Part shown: piece by piece, positions 1-6,023 of the stretch
Numbering within the stretch: position 1 is the stretch's first letter
How the letters are laid out: every line of letters starts with the position of its first letter
Assembly (NCBI GenBank): GCA_021808035.1
Contig: JAKBCG010000032.1
Span: 1 to 13,422 of the forward strand
DNA: 13,422 nucleotides
Source: Pseudomonadota bacterium
GTDB lineage: Bacteria; Pseudomonadota; Gammaproteobacteria; Steroidobacterales; Steroidobacteraceae
Reading direction: 5' to 3'
The notes under the pieces: model-generated
The model's input: only the letters and a program-made list of their open reading frames with translations
What the model was told of the DNA's origin: nothing
Databases searched by the model: none
Program-made: the position numbers and the translations under genes

Positions 1-988
1 GGCCATCTCGATGAAGGCGGCGATCGCCGATGCCGGTCTCGCCGAGTCGCAGATCAGCCACGTGCGCACCGGACTGATCGCCGGCACCGGCGGCGGCTCG
101 CCGGCGAACCTCGTCGAGGCGGCGGACCTGCTGCGCGAGCGCGGCGTCCGCAAAGTCGGCGCGACCCGCGTCCCGCGCACGATGTGCAGCACGGTCGCCG
201 CCTGCCTCGCGACGAGCTTCAAGATCAAGGGCGTGAGTTTCTCGGTGACCTCCGCGTGCGCCACCAGCGCTCATTGCATCGGCGTCGCGGCCGAGCAGAT
301 CCGCTGGGGGAACCAGGACGTGATGTTCTGCGGCGGCGGCGAGGAAGAACACTGGTCGCTGACCTGCCTGTTCGACGCGATGGGCGCGCTGTCCTCGTCG
401 CGCAACGACTCACCGCAGTCCGCGTCGCGTGCGTACGACGCGCAGCGCGACGGCTTCGTGATCGCGGGCGGTGGCGGCATGATCGTGCTGGAGTCGCTGG
501 AACATGCGCAGGCACGCAACGCGCGGATCCATGCCGAACTCGTGGGCTACGGAGTCAGCGCCGACGGTCAGGACATGGTGCAACCGTCGGGCGAGGGCGC
601 GACTCGCTGCATGCGGCAAGCGCTCGAGGGCCTGCCAGGTGGTTCGATCGACTATCTGAACACGCATGGCACATCGACGCCGCTCGGCGACGTGATCGAA
701 CTCAAGGCGGTGCGCGACGCCTTCGGCGCGTCGGTGCCGCCGATCTCGTCCACGAAATCCCTGACGGGGCACTCGCTTGGCGCGGCCGGCGTGCAGGAAG
801 CGATCTATTGCCTGCTGATGATGCGCGACGGCTTCGTCGCGGGTTCGGCGAATATCGACACGCTCGACGAGGCGTGCGCCGGCTTTCCGATCCTGCGCGC
901 GACGGAACGTCGTCGGATCGACACCGTGATGTCGAACAGCTTCGGCTTCGGTGGCACCAACGCGACGCTGGTGTTCCGCCGCGGCTGA
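1..988 (+). CDS. fabB: Beta-ketoacyl-ACP synthase I (FabB), 5' end cut by the window
   Basis: Condensing enzyme of type II fatty acid synthesis: it joins malonyl-ACP to a growing acyl-ACP in the cytoplasm, and FabB is the isoform needed for unsaturated chains. The reading frame is open from the first full codon at base 2, so the true start lies upstream. Counting from the first visible Met (base 11), the nucleophile is Cys83 in TSACATSAHC, followed by His219 in NTHGTSTPLGD and Lys249/His254 in STKSLTGHSLGAAG. This spacing matches E. coli Cys163/His298/His333 closely, so about 80 N-terminal residues are missing. The glycine-rich C-terminal SNSFGFGGTNA loop is intact and the gene ends normally with TGA. 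It converges on the DoxX gene. FabF is the main alternative, but the TSACATSAHC and EEEHW motifs favour FabB. Any fabA partner would lie outside the window. Confidence 0.93.
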   Translation, partial: AISMKAAIADAGLAESQISHVRTGLIAGTGGGSPANLVEAADLLRERGVRKVGATRVPRTMCSTVAACLATSFKIKGVSFSVTSACATSAHCIGVAAEQIRWGNQDVMFCGGGEEEHWSLTCLFDAMGALSSSRNDSPQSASRAYDAQRDGFVIAGGGGMIVLESLEHAQARNARIHAELVGYGVSADGQDMVQPSGEGATRCMRQALEGLPGGSIDYLNTHGTSTPLGDVIELKAVRDAFGASVPPISSTKSLTGHSLGAAGVQEAIYCLLMMRDGFVAGSANIDTLDEACAGFPILRATERRRIDTVMSNSFGFGGTNATLVFRRG

Positions 989-1054
989 AGCGTCGCGAGC
1001 GGCGCGCACCGCGCCCAGGCCGGACGAGCCTTTCGAGGCCCCGGCACGCCGAGG

Positions 1055-1543
1055 TCACCCGGCCGGGTGCCGGCGGCGCAATCCAGCCAGCGCCGTGTCG
1101 ATCGACAGCGTGCCCGCGCCGCGGGCGATCACGATCAGCAGCATCATTCCCCAGATCTTGTGATCGGTGAAATCGTGGCCGACGAGGCCGTGCCAGAACC
1201 CGTGCGGCCAGAGGTCGGGGTAGGAGATCACGCAGATCAGGTTGTAGATGAACAGGAAGATCGCGGTCGGACGAGCGAGGATGCCGAGACCGAGGAACCA
1301 CGGCACGATCAACTCGATCCAGGTGCCGAGGAACGCCGCGAACGCCGGCGGGAGCAGCGGCACGTGATAGACGTCGCTGAAGAGGTACGCGGTGCCGCTC
1401 GGATCGGCGAACTTCACGACCCCAGCCTTCCAGAACGCCATGGCGACCCACCATCGAAGCAGCAGCAGCGCGACCGGCTCGATCGACGCGGCGTATTGCG
1501 CGAAGCGGTCGACCATCGGGAGGCATCGGTCGAGTGGACGCAT
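1055..1543 (-). CDS. DoxX-family membrane protein, last gene of the bufferin operon
   Basis: A 162-residue integral membrane protein with four predicted helices at about residues 20-42, 62-87, 88-108 and 129-150, the usual size and layout of the DoxX/TQO-small family. The N-terminal LRWWVAMAFWKAGVVKF stretch and the central GTWIELIVPWFLGLGI helix are typical of that family. Its ATG shares one base with the bufC stop codon (TGATG), and a GAGG sits 8 nt upstream inside bufC, so translation is probably coupled. DoxX-type genes recur at the end of bufferin/HvfABC-like operons, but their role there is not settled; a link to quinone or thiol redox chemistry has been proposed for the wider family. 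The membership call is firm, the function is not. A later Met (residue 10) is possible but would lose the coupled start. Confidence 0.85.
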   Translation of the reverse strand: MRPLDRCLPMVDRFAQYAASIEPVALLLLRWWVAMAFWKAGVVKFADPSGTAYLFSDVYHVPLLPPAFAAFLGTWIELIVPWFLGLGILARPTAIFLFIYNLICVISYPDLWPHGFWHGLVGHDFTDHKIWGMMLLIVIARGAGTLSIDTALAGLRRRHPAG

Positions 1544-2328
1544 CAGGGGTTCCTCGCTCGGGGGGTGAAATCGACGATCAACCCGCGATCGAGCAGGCCG
1601 TCGAGGCAGTCGCGCAAGTGAAAGAGCTCATCTTGCGATTCGCCGGCCGCCGCGGCGTCCGCGAGCGTGCCGCCCCCGCGCAAGGCTTCGACGAACGCGT
1701 GGCTTGCCGGGTGGATCGCGGTCTCGGCGACCTCGCCGTCCGCGCGCCAGATCAAACCGCACTCGGGGCCGTCGTCGAGCCGTGGCGCCGGCGCCGCCGG
1801 CGTGTCGCACCAGCGATGGATCGCGAACACCGGGAATGCGCTGCGAAGCGAACGCAGACTCGGGTGCAGCGTCGCGCGCAGGCGTCGCGGATCGACGGCC
1901 GCCGTGAGGCACCATCGAGGGTCCGGCGCGGGTACCGCGTCGGCCGCGAGCGCGGCCTCCTGCCGCAGCCATTCGAGATTTGCGATGTCGGCGAGATACG
2001 GGACCGGTTCGATCGCCTCGGGGGACCCTTCGATGAATTGCGGAAACCGCGCGCCGTAGTCGCACAGATCGCCGCTGCGCGAGGGGTTGAGGTCCGAGTA
2101 GCGAACCGCGAGCCGTTCGAAGAACGGGGCACCGACGAGCGCGAGCACCGCGGGAAACGTATCTTCCAGGGCGCGCAGCCGGGTCGCGGCGATCGCGTTA
2201 CGGTAGATGCCGAGCCGCGCGCTCGCGCCGATCGCACCGCCGTCGATCGCGGGAACGATTCCTTCGGCGCGGTCATGCATCGCCATCGCCGCCGCGAAGC
2301 CCCGTTGCAGTTCACGCAAACTCGGCAC
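1543..2328 (-). CDS. bufC: BufC, DUF2063 partner protein of the MNIO bufferin maturase
   Basis: A 261-residue protein whose N-terminal ~100 residues carry the DUF2063 pattern: FAAAMA near residue 11, RLGIYRNA at 38-45, LEDTFPAVLALVGAPFFERLA at 54-74, then GDLCDYGARFPQF at 86-98. The family is annotated in databases as putative DNA-binding, but in MNIO (DUF692) operons it serves as the partner that helps the enzyme bind its precursor peptide. The C-terminal part is less conserved. The start is a GTG preceded by a strong GGAGG at 6-nt spacing, located inside bufB, and the two genes overlap by 17 nt. That overlap and the operon order support joint synthesis of the maturation complex. A DNA-binding role cannot be excluded from sequence, but the context argues against it. 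Confidence 0.9.
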   Translation of the reverse strand: MPSLRELQRGFAAAMAMHDRAEGIVPAIDGGAIGASARLGIYRNAIAATRLRALEDTFPAVLALVGAPFFERLAVRYSDLNPSRSGDLCDYGARFPQFIEGSPEAIEPVPYLADIANLEWLRQEAALAADAVPAPDPRWCLTAAVDPRRLRATLHPSLRSLRSAFPVFAIHRWCDTPAAPAPRLDDGPECGLIWRADGEVAETAIHPASHAFVEALRGGGTLADAAAAGESQDELFHLRDCLDGLLDRGLIVDFTPRARNP

Positions 2329-3175
2329 GGCACGCCTCCAGCCGCCGGGTCGCGCGGTCCGCTTCCTCGATCAATGTTTCGAGCGACGGGATCCGCGCGT
2401 CCCATTCGATCAGGGTCGGCCGGGGACCGAAACGCTCGATCGCGCGCTCGTAGAGCGCCCAGACCTCGGCGCTCACGAAGTCATCGTGACTGTCGATGAT
2501 CAGCGGCTCCGGCAGGCCGGTCTTGCGCGTGTGGCCGGCGAGATGGATCTCGGCGACCACGCCGATTGGTATCGCGCGCAGATAGTCGCTCGGATCGAAG
2601 CCGTGATTCACGCTGTTCACGTATACGTTGTTGACGTCGAGCAGCAGCGCGCAGCCGCTGCGCCGGACGACCTCGGCGACGAACTCCGCCTCGCTCATCT
2701 CGGCGTGAAAGCGCAGATAGCTCGACACGTTCTCCACCAGGATCGGCCGGCCGAGGGCTTCCTCGACCTCGTCGATGCGGTCGACGAGGAGCGCGGCCGC
2801 TTCGCGGGTGTGTGGTAGCGGCAACAAGTCATTCCAGTGCGTCCCGTCGATCGCCCCCCAGGACAGGTGCTCCGAGACGAACGTGGGTTGGTAGCGATCG
2901 ACGAGCGCCCGCAGGCGCCGCAGATGGGCCGGGTCCAACGGATCGGCCGAGCCGAGCGACAGTCCCACGCCGTGCAGGCTCAGCGGATAGTCGACCCGGA
3001 GCTGCTCGAGCGCGGCGTGCGCGGCGCCGCCGGCCGCGAAATAGTTCTCGCTGTGCACCTCGAGCCAGGGGATCGGCGGTTTCTCGGCGAGGACCCGCGT
3101 TACATGGGGGGCGCGCAGGCCGATCCCGGCGCGCACCGGGATCGGCTTCACGGGATGCTGCGATGCGCGTCGCAT
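2312..3175 (-). CDS. bufB: BufB, MNIO-family (DUF692) bufferin-modifying enzyme
   Basis: A 287-residue TIM-barrel protein of the multinuclear non-heme iron oxidative enzyme (MNIO, DUF692) family, which modifies cysteines of ribosomally made peptides. Family motifs run in order: LEVHSENYF (38-46), SLHGVGLSLGS (66-76), SEHLSWG (101-107), ENVSSYLRF (148-156), LLLDVNNVYVN (177-187), EIHLAGH (209-215), DSHDDFV (228-234) and LIEWDARIP (255-263). Candidate iron ligands, by family pattern, are His68, His103, Glu149, Asp180, His211, Asp228, His230 and Glu258. I chose ATG 3175, 8 nt after the bufA stop. The frame stays open to 3814 without a stop, but that upstream part lies antisense to bufA and the sigma-factor promoter and has no family similarity. 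By known homologues the product acts in the cytoplasm on BufA before export; the exact modification here is inferred. Confidence 0.93.
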   Translation of the reverse strand: MRRASQHPVKPIPVRAGIGLRAPHVTRVLAEKPPIPWLEVHSENYFAAGGAAHAALEQLRVDYPLSLHGVGLSLGSADPLDPAHLRRLRALVDRYQPTFVSEHLSWGAIDGTHWNDLLPLPHTREAAALLVDRIDEVEEALGRPILVENVSSYLRFHAEMSEAEFVAEVVRRSGCALLLDVNNVYVNSVNHGFDPSDYLRAIPIGVVAEIHLAGHTRKTGLPEPLIIDSHDDFVSAEVWALYERAIERFGPRPTLIEWDARIPSLETLIEEADRATRRLEACRAEFA

Positions 3176-3183
3176 CGGCGCAC

Positions 3184-3456
3184 TCAGCCCTTGGCCGGCT
3201 TCGTAGCGCCGCCCGCGATCTTGCCGCACAGGCCCGCGGGCACGGCGACGAAGGCGTTCGGATCGCGCGCCTTGGCGTCCTGGCCGGCGCAGGAATGGCC
3301 GGGCGACATGCAGTCGTTCTTGTGAGCCGCGTTGATCCCGTAACACTTCTCCATCTTCGGGGCACTGGCCGCGTGCGCGCCGATGGCCCCGAACGCGGTG
3401 GCGCCGACCGTCAGGGCGCTGACCAACGCGAGGCGCATCGTCTGTGACTTGTTCAT
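3184..3456 (-). CDS. bufA: BufA, bufferin precursor peptide (DUF2282, four-cysteine secreted RiPP)
   Basis: A 90-residue precursor with a signal peptide: positively charged start, hydrophobic core around residues 8-27, and a likely AHA-type cleavage near residue 29. The mature part holds exactly four cysteines (38, 49, 56, 77) in the DUF2282/BufA1 arrangement: MEKCYGIN, KNDCMSPGHSCAG, then VPAGLCGKI. In studied bufferins the enzyme pair BufBC converts cysteines into thiooxazole-type heterocycles and the exported peptide binds copper; I recall the two central cysteines as the modified ones. The tail is Gly/Ala/Lys-rich. I chose ATG 3456 because GGAG lies 6 nt upstream; a TTG at 3468 in the same frame would sit on top of that ribosome-binding site. 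First gene of the operon, with about 80 nt of leader after the predicted promoter. Confidence 0.9.
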   Translation of the reverse strand: MNKSQTMRLALVSALTVGATAFGAIGAHAASAPKMEKCYGINAAHKNDCMSPGHSCAGQDAKARDPNAFVAVPAGLCGKIAGGATKPAKG

Positions 3457-3543
3457 GGTTCGCTCCAAATGGTTGCAATTTCATTACAGGGTTGATCGAT
3501 CCAGCGGCGCATCCGATCGACGTCTCGCCGGTTCGCAAGCCTA

Positions 3544-3572
3544 AGTCCGGCGCCGGATGCCGAAAGGTTACA
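3544..3572 (-). promoter_or_regulatory. Predicted ECF-type (SigF-like) promoter of the bufferin operon
   Basis: Read on the minus strand, a -35 element TGTAACCTTTCG (3572-3561) is followed, 16 nt after GTAACC, by CGGACT (3549-3544) as the -10. This matches the GTAACC-N16-CG layout I recall for Caulobacter SigF promoters. The same -35 element with identical spacing lies in front of the divergent sigma-factor gene. Transcription would begin near 3537, giving a leader of about 80 nt before bufA. The -35 is convincing; the -10 shares only CG and scattered bases with its partner, so its exact edges are less sure. Confidence 0.72.
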
Positions 3573-3618
3573 GGGCCCCGCCGCGAATGCAGGACCCGTG
3601 AACACGAGATCGCCCCGG

Positions 3619-3647
3619 TGTAACCTTTCGGGCACCTCGTACGTATA
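3619..3647 (+). promoter_or_regulatory. Predicted autoregulated ECF promoter of the sigma/anti-sigma operon
   Basis: TGTAACCTTTCG (3619-3630) forms the -35, and CGTATA (3642-3647) follows 16 nt after GTAACC, a classic ECF -35/-10 geometry. The 13 bases TGTAACCTTTCGG (3619-3631) are a perfect inverted copy of 3560-3572 in the bufferin promoter, so both promoters face outward from a 46-bp centre. The promoter falls inside the N-terminal extension that a GTG at 3598 would give the sigma factor, which rules that start out. Expected transcription start is near 3654. Confidence 0.75.
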
Positions 3648-3673
3648 TTCTCCCGAGGGTACCTTCGGATCGT

Positions 3674-3706
3674 GGAGGAGTTCGTATCGTGGCGGGGCTC
3701 GCATGA
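3674..3706 (+). promoter_or_regulatory. Possible five-codon leader ORF coupled to the sigma-factor start
   Basis: The strongest Shine-Dalgarno sequence ahead of the sigma factor, GGAGGAG (3674-3680), is 22 nt from the ATG at 3703, too far for normal use. It is ideally placed (8 nt) for a GTG at 3689 in another frame, which would encode Met-Ala-Gly-Leu-Ala and stop at TGA 3704-3706. That stop overlaps the sigma ATG as ATGA, the usual geometry of translational coupling. The alternative is direct initiation at 3703 from the weaker GGGG at 3694-3697. This is an inference from spacing only. Confidence 0.3.
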
Positions 3707-4233
3707 CCGAAGCGCAGTGGCGCACGCTGATGATCGCCGCCCAGACCGGCGACGCGGCCGCCTACCGTCGGCTGCTCGATGAACTGGGCCGATGGCTGAG
3801 ATCCTACTATTCACGGCGGCTGCCGTCGGCGATGGTCGACGACGTCGCCCAGGAAGTACTGTTGACCGTGCATGCGAAGCGGCACACCTACGACCCGAGC
3901 AAGCCGTTCGGACCGTGGCTCGCGGCGATCGCGCGTTACAAATGGATCGACCGGCTGCGTGCGATGAAGGACGGCTTGACCGACGAACTCGATGAAGGTC
4001 TGGCGGCGCCCGACCTTGGCGAGGCGGCCCACAGCGCGTACACGCTCGATGCGCTGATGAGCCGGCTGAAGCCCGCGCAGGCGAACGCGATACGACTGGT
4101 CAAGATCGAAGGACTGAGCGTGAAAGAGGCGGCGGAGCGGCTGGGGCAGACCATCGCGCTCGTCAAGGTCAACATCCATCGGGGATTGCGTCAATTGAGC
4201 GAACTGGCGCAGGCGGAAAGTCATGAGTTTTGA
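3703..4233 (+). CDS. sigF: ECF RNA polymerase sigma factor, SigF-like, paired with NrsF
   Basis: A 176-residue group IV sigma factor with just the two core regions. Region 2 spans about residues 10-87 and includes DDVAQEVLLTVHAK (46-59) and FGPWLAAIARYKWIDRLR (69-86), which bind the core enzyme and the -10. Region 4 spans about 118-168, with LSVKEAAERLGQTIALVKVNIHRGLRQL as the helix-turn-helix that reads the -35. ATG 3703 is chosen because upstream in-frame starts would begin before the promoter. The gene overlaps the anti-sigma gene by 11 nt, the standard sign of stoichiometric synthesis. Named after Caulobacter SigF (not the Bacillus sporulation factor), whose known targets include bufferin genes and which answers to thiophilic metals. 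The shared promoter element makes the divergent bufferin operon its likely target. Confidence 0.9.
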   Translation: MTEAQWRTLMIAAQTGDAAAYRRLLDELGRWLRSYYSRRLPSAMVDDVAQEVLLTVHAKRHTYDPSKPFGPWLAAIARYKWIDRLRAMKDGLTDELDEGLAAPDLGEAAHSAYTLDALMSRLKPAQANAIRLVKIEGLSVKEAAERLGQTIALVKVNIHRGLRQLSELAQAESHEF

Positions 4234-4864
4234 AACCTTGATCGATCAATTGGCCGGCGATCTCGTGCCGGTGCGTCCGCGGCGGCTGTGGGTGGACGTC
4301 GGGATCATGCTGCTGATCGCGGCGATCGAGCTCGCGCTGCTCTTCGCGATCGGCTTCGCGAACCTGGACATGCACCGGCTCGAGACGCAGCCGACCGTCG
4401 GTTGGCGGCTCGTGAGCCTCGGAGTGATCTCCGTGGCGGCCGGGTTCGCGGCGATCCGCTCGTTCGATCCGACCTATTCGGCGAAGGGTTCGATCCGTTG
4501 GCTGGCCGGGATCATCGCGATCTGCGTCGTCGGCGGGTTGTTCCTCGGCACCCTCCCGGAGGGCGTGTCGGCGCTGCTGCAACGGCTCGCGTGGACGAAC
4601 GGGATCGGTTGCGCGTCGCATATCGCGCTGCTCTCGACGCCACCCCTCTTGGGTCTCATGCTGCTCGGGCGGCGTGGTGCGCCGACCGACATGCGGCGAA
4701 CCCGCTTGCTGGTGGGTCTGGCCGCCGCGGCCTGGGGTGCGTTTGCGTTCGTGTTCGCGTGCCCGTTCAACGATCCGTTGTTCATCATCACCTGGTACAG
4801 CCTGGGTTGCACCGCGACGGTGCTCCTCGCGCGCTACCTGCTGCCACGAATCGCGCGGTGGTGA
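4223..4864 (+). CDS. nrsF: NrsF-family (DUF1109) membrane anti-sigma factor
   Basis: A 213-residue protein with a short cytoplasmic N-terminus and six predicted helices at about 24-46, 62-78, 92-110, 130-148, 160-180 and 184-207. This is the DUF1109/NrsF topology. The N-terminal MSFETLIDQLAGDLVPVRP segment, before the first helix, is the family's usual start and the likely sigma-binding face. Cysteines are at 101, 130, 180 and 196; Cys130 and Cys180 correspond by position to the two cysteines I recall as essential for metal sensing in the Caulobacter homologue (near 131 and 181). The ATG lies inside the last codons of the sigma gene. Likely role: hold the sigma factor at the membrane until a thiophilic metal or oxidant engages the cysteines. 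The family call is strong; the inducer is inferred. Confidence 0.9.
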   Translation: MSFETLIDQLAGDLVPVRPRRLWVDVGIMLLIAAIELALLFAIGFANLDMHRLETQPTVGWRLVSLGVISVAAGFAAIRSFDPTYSAKGSIRWLAGIIAICVVGGLFLGTLPEGVSALLQRLAWTNGIGCASHIALLSTPPLLGLMLLGRRGAPTDMRRTRLLVGLAAAAWGAFAFVFACPFNDPLFIITWYSLGCTATVLLARYLLPRIARW

Positions 4865-4884
4865 TCGCGCGCTGTTGAATCCGA

Positions 4885-4900
4885 CCGCCGGCTCGGGCGG
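4885..4900. terminator. Weak hairpin between convergent nrsF and CoA-binding genes
   Basis: CCGCC (4885-4889) pairs with GGCGG (4896-4900) across a 6-nt loop in the 46-bp gap where two genes converge. The location suits a bidirectional terminator, but the stem is short and there is no T-run on either side, so this is only a candidate. Confidence 0.2.
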
Positions 4901-4910
4901 CCCGCAGGCG

Positions 4911-5357
4911 CTACCGTCCCGGTCCCGGGATGCCGAGTCGCGGCATGTCGATCGCCGGGCAGCGATCCATCACGACCTCGAGCCCCGCCGCCGCCGCCCG
5001 CGCGGCCGCCGCGTCGTGGCGGATGCCGAGCTGCATCCAGACGGTTTTGGCGCCGATCCGGATCGCGGATTCGACGATGTCCGGAACCGCGGAAGGGATG
5101 CGGAACACGTCCACCAGGTCGACCGGCTCGCCGATGTCCTCGAGGCGCGCAACGCAGCGTTCGCCGAGGATCAACGTGCCGGCCGCGAGAGGATTCACCG
5201 GGATCGTCCGGTAGCCCCTCGACTGCAGGAACGCCATCACCCGATGGCTCGGGCGCGATGCGTCCGGGCTCGCGCCGACCACCGCGATGGTCCGAGTGCG
5301 GGCGAGGATGCCGCGGATGCGGTCGTCGTCGGCGTCCATCGGATCGTTGTTTGGCAT
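4911..5357 (-). CDS. CoA-binding protein, YccU/CoA_binding_2 family
   Basis: A 148-residue single-domain Rossmann protein. The nucleotide-binding start TIAVVGASPDASRPSHRV (23-40) is followed by GYRTIPVNP (48-56), the DLVDVFR strand (80-86) and VWMQLGIRHDAAA (106-118). It ends with the family's conserved MDRCPAIDMPRL (130-141), including Cys133. The fold resembles the CoA-binding domain of succinyl-CoA synthetase; stand-alone members bind CoA or acyl-CoA, but their physiological role is not well defined. Length is normal for the family. Two starts are possible, ATG 5357 or ATG 5339 (six residues shorter), and neither has a good ribosome-binding site. It is transcribed away from the HD-domain gene, from a 72-bp spacer, and toward nrsF. 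No functional tie to either neighbour is visible. Confidence 0.87.
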   Translation of the reverse strand: MPNNDPMDADDDRIRGILARTRTIAVVGASPDASRPSHRVMAFLQSRGYRTIPVNPLAAGTLILGERCVARLEDIGEPVDLVDVFRIPSAVPDIVESAIRIGAKTVWMQLGIRHDAAAARAAAAGLEVVMDRCPAIDMPRLGIPGPGR

Positions 5358-5429
5358 GAGCGGTTCGATTCCGTCCGGCCTCGAGTTCTGGCTATGCTAC
5401 CGCTCTGGAGCGGAGCGGGGTTAGCACGC
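5358..5429. promoter_or_regulatory. Divergent intergenic spacer with a candidate -10 for the HD gene
   Basis: This 72-bp gap separates the divergent CoA-binding and HD-domain genes and must hold both promoters. On the plus strand TATGCT (5393-5398) is the best -10-like hexamer; no -35 at normal spacing is convincing. If it is used, transcription would begin near 5404, which supports the HD gene starting at ATG 5430 rather than at ATG 5394. Confidence 0.3.
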
Positions 5430-6023
5430 ATGCGAACGGTCGGTTTCACGCAGATGAAGGACGGCACGGCGGCGGACTACCGGCTGCTGCAGGAATTCGA
5501 GCGCGAGCACGCGCGCGGCACCGCGGAGCGGATCCTGCGCGAGCTGCAACGGCAAGCCGACGAGAGCCTGGCCGGATACCGGATCACGCGACTCGAGCAC
5601 GCGTTGCAATCGGCGACGCGCGCCCGCAAGGATGGCGCGGACGACGACTGGATCGCGAGCGCGTTGCTTCACGATATCGGCGACGGCTTGGCGCCGGCCA
5701 ATCACGACCGGTTCGCGGCGGAGATCCTTAGACCCTACGTGCGGCAGGAGTGTACCTGGGTCGTCGAGCACCACGGGGTGTTTCAAACCTTCTACTACGG
5801 CCACTTCTACGGCTGGGATCGCCATGCGCGAGACCGATACCGGACGTCGCCGTTCTTCGACACCTGCGCGGCGTTCTGCGAGCGTTGGGACCAGGCCTCG
5901 TTCGATCCCGCGTACCGCTCGGAGCCGCTCGAGGCGTTCGCCGGGACCGTCGAGCGCGTCTTCGCGCGAACGCCGTACGACCCCGCGGTGATCCGCGACG
6001 GGGTGGTGAGGGGACTTACGTAG
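5430..6023 (+). CDS. HD-domain metal-dependent phosphohydrolase-like protein (COG4341 type)
   Basis: A 197-residue soluble protein. The HD-fold ligands are visible in order: His57 in LEHALQSA, His81-Asp82 in ALLHDIGDG, His114/His115 in VEHHGVFQTFYYGHFYG with His125 beyond, and Asp144 or Asp154 in the following helix. The opening MRTVGFTQMKDGTA is typical of this predicted HD-phosphohydrolase family, which supports the ATG at 5430; a GGGG lies 9 nt upstream. An H...HD...HH...D pattern is shared by true phosphohydrolases and by the PhnZ/MIOX-like diiron oxygenases, so the reaction cannot be settled here. No phosphonate genes are nearby, which weakens a PhnZ assignment. It stands alone, divergent from the CoA-binding gene, with 92 bp before cydA. 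Confidence 0.82.
   Translation: MRTVGFTQMKDGTAADYRLLQEFEREHARGTAERILRELQRQADESLAGYRITRLEHALQSATRARKDGADDDWIASALLHDIGDGLAPANHDRFAAEILRPYVRQECTWVVEHHGVFQTFYYGHFYGWDRHARDRYRTSPFFDTCAAFCERWDQASFDPAYRSEPLEAFAGTVERVFARTPYDPAVIRDGVVRGLT

Noticed and set aside
989..1054. Gap between convergent fabB and the DoxX gene, searched for a terminator
   Set aside because: GC-rich with only fragmentary complementarity; no stable stem followed by T residues.
3598..3702. A GTG at 3598 giving the sigma factor 35 extra residues
   Set aside because: The predicted promoter (3619-3647) lies inside this extension, and the extra residues do not match ECF sigma N-termini.
2312..3814. A 500-codon open frame on the minus strand that extends bufB upstream by over 200 codons
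   Set aside because: The upstream part is antisense to the sigma gene and its promoter and out of frame across bufA; family similarity starts at about 3175, right after the bufA stop.
4674..5429. A long in-frame extension upstream of the HD-domain protein
   Set aside because: It overlaps nrsF and runs antisense to the CoA-binding gene; homology starts with MRTVGFTQMKDG at 5430.
5430..6023. Annotation of the HD protein as PhnZ
   Set aside because: Residues after the second His pair differ from PhnZ and no phosphonate genes are nearby; kept as a general HD-domain protein.
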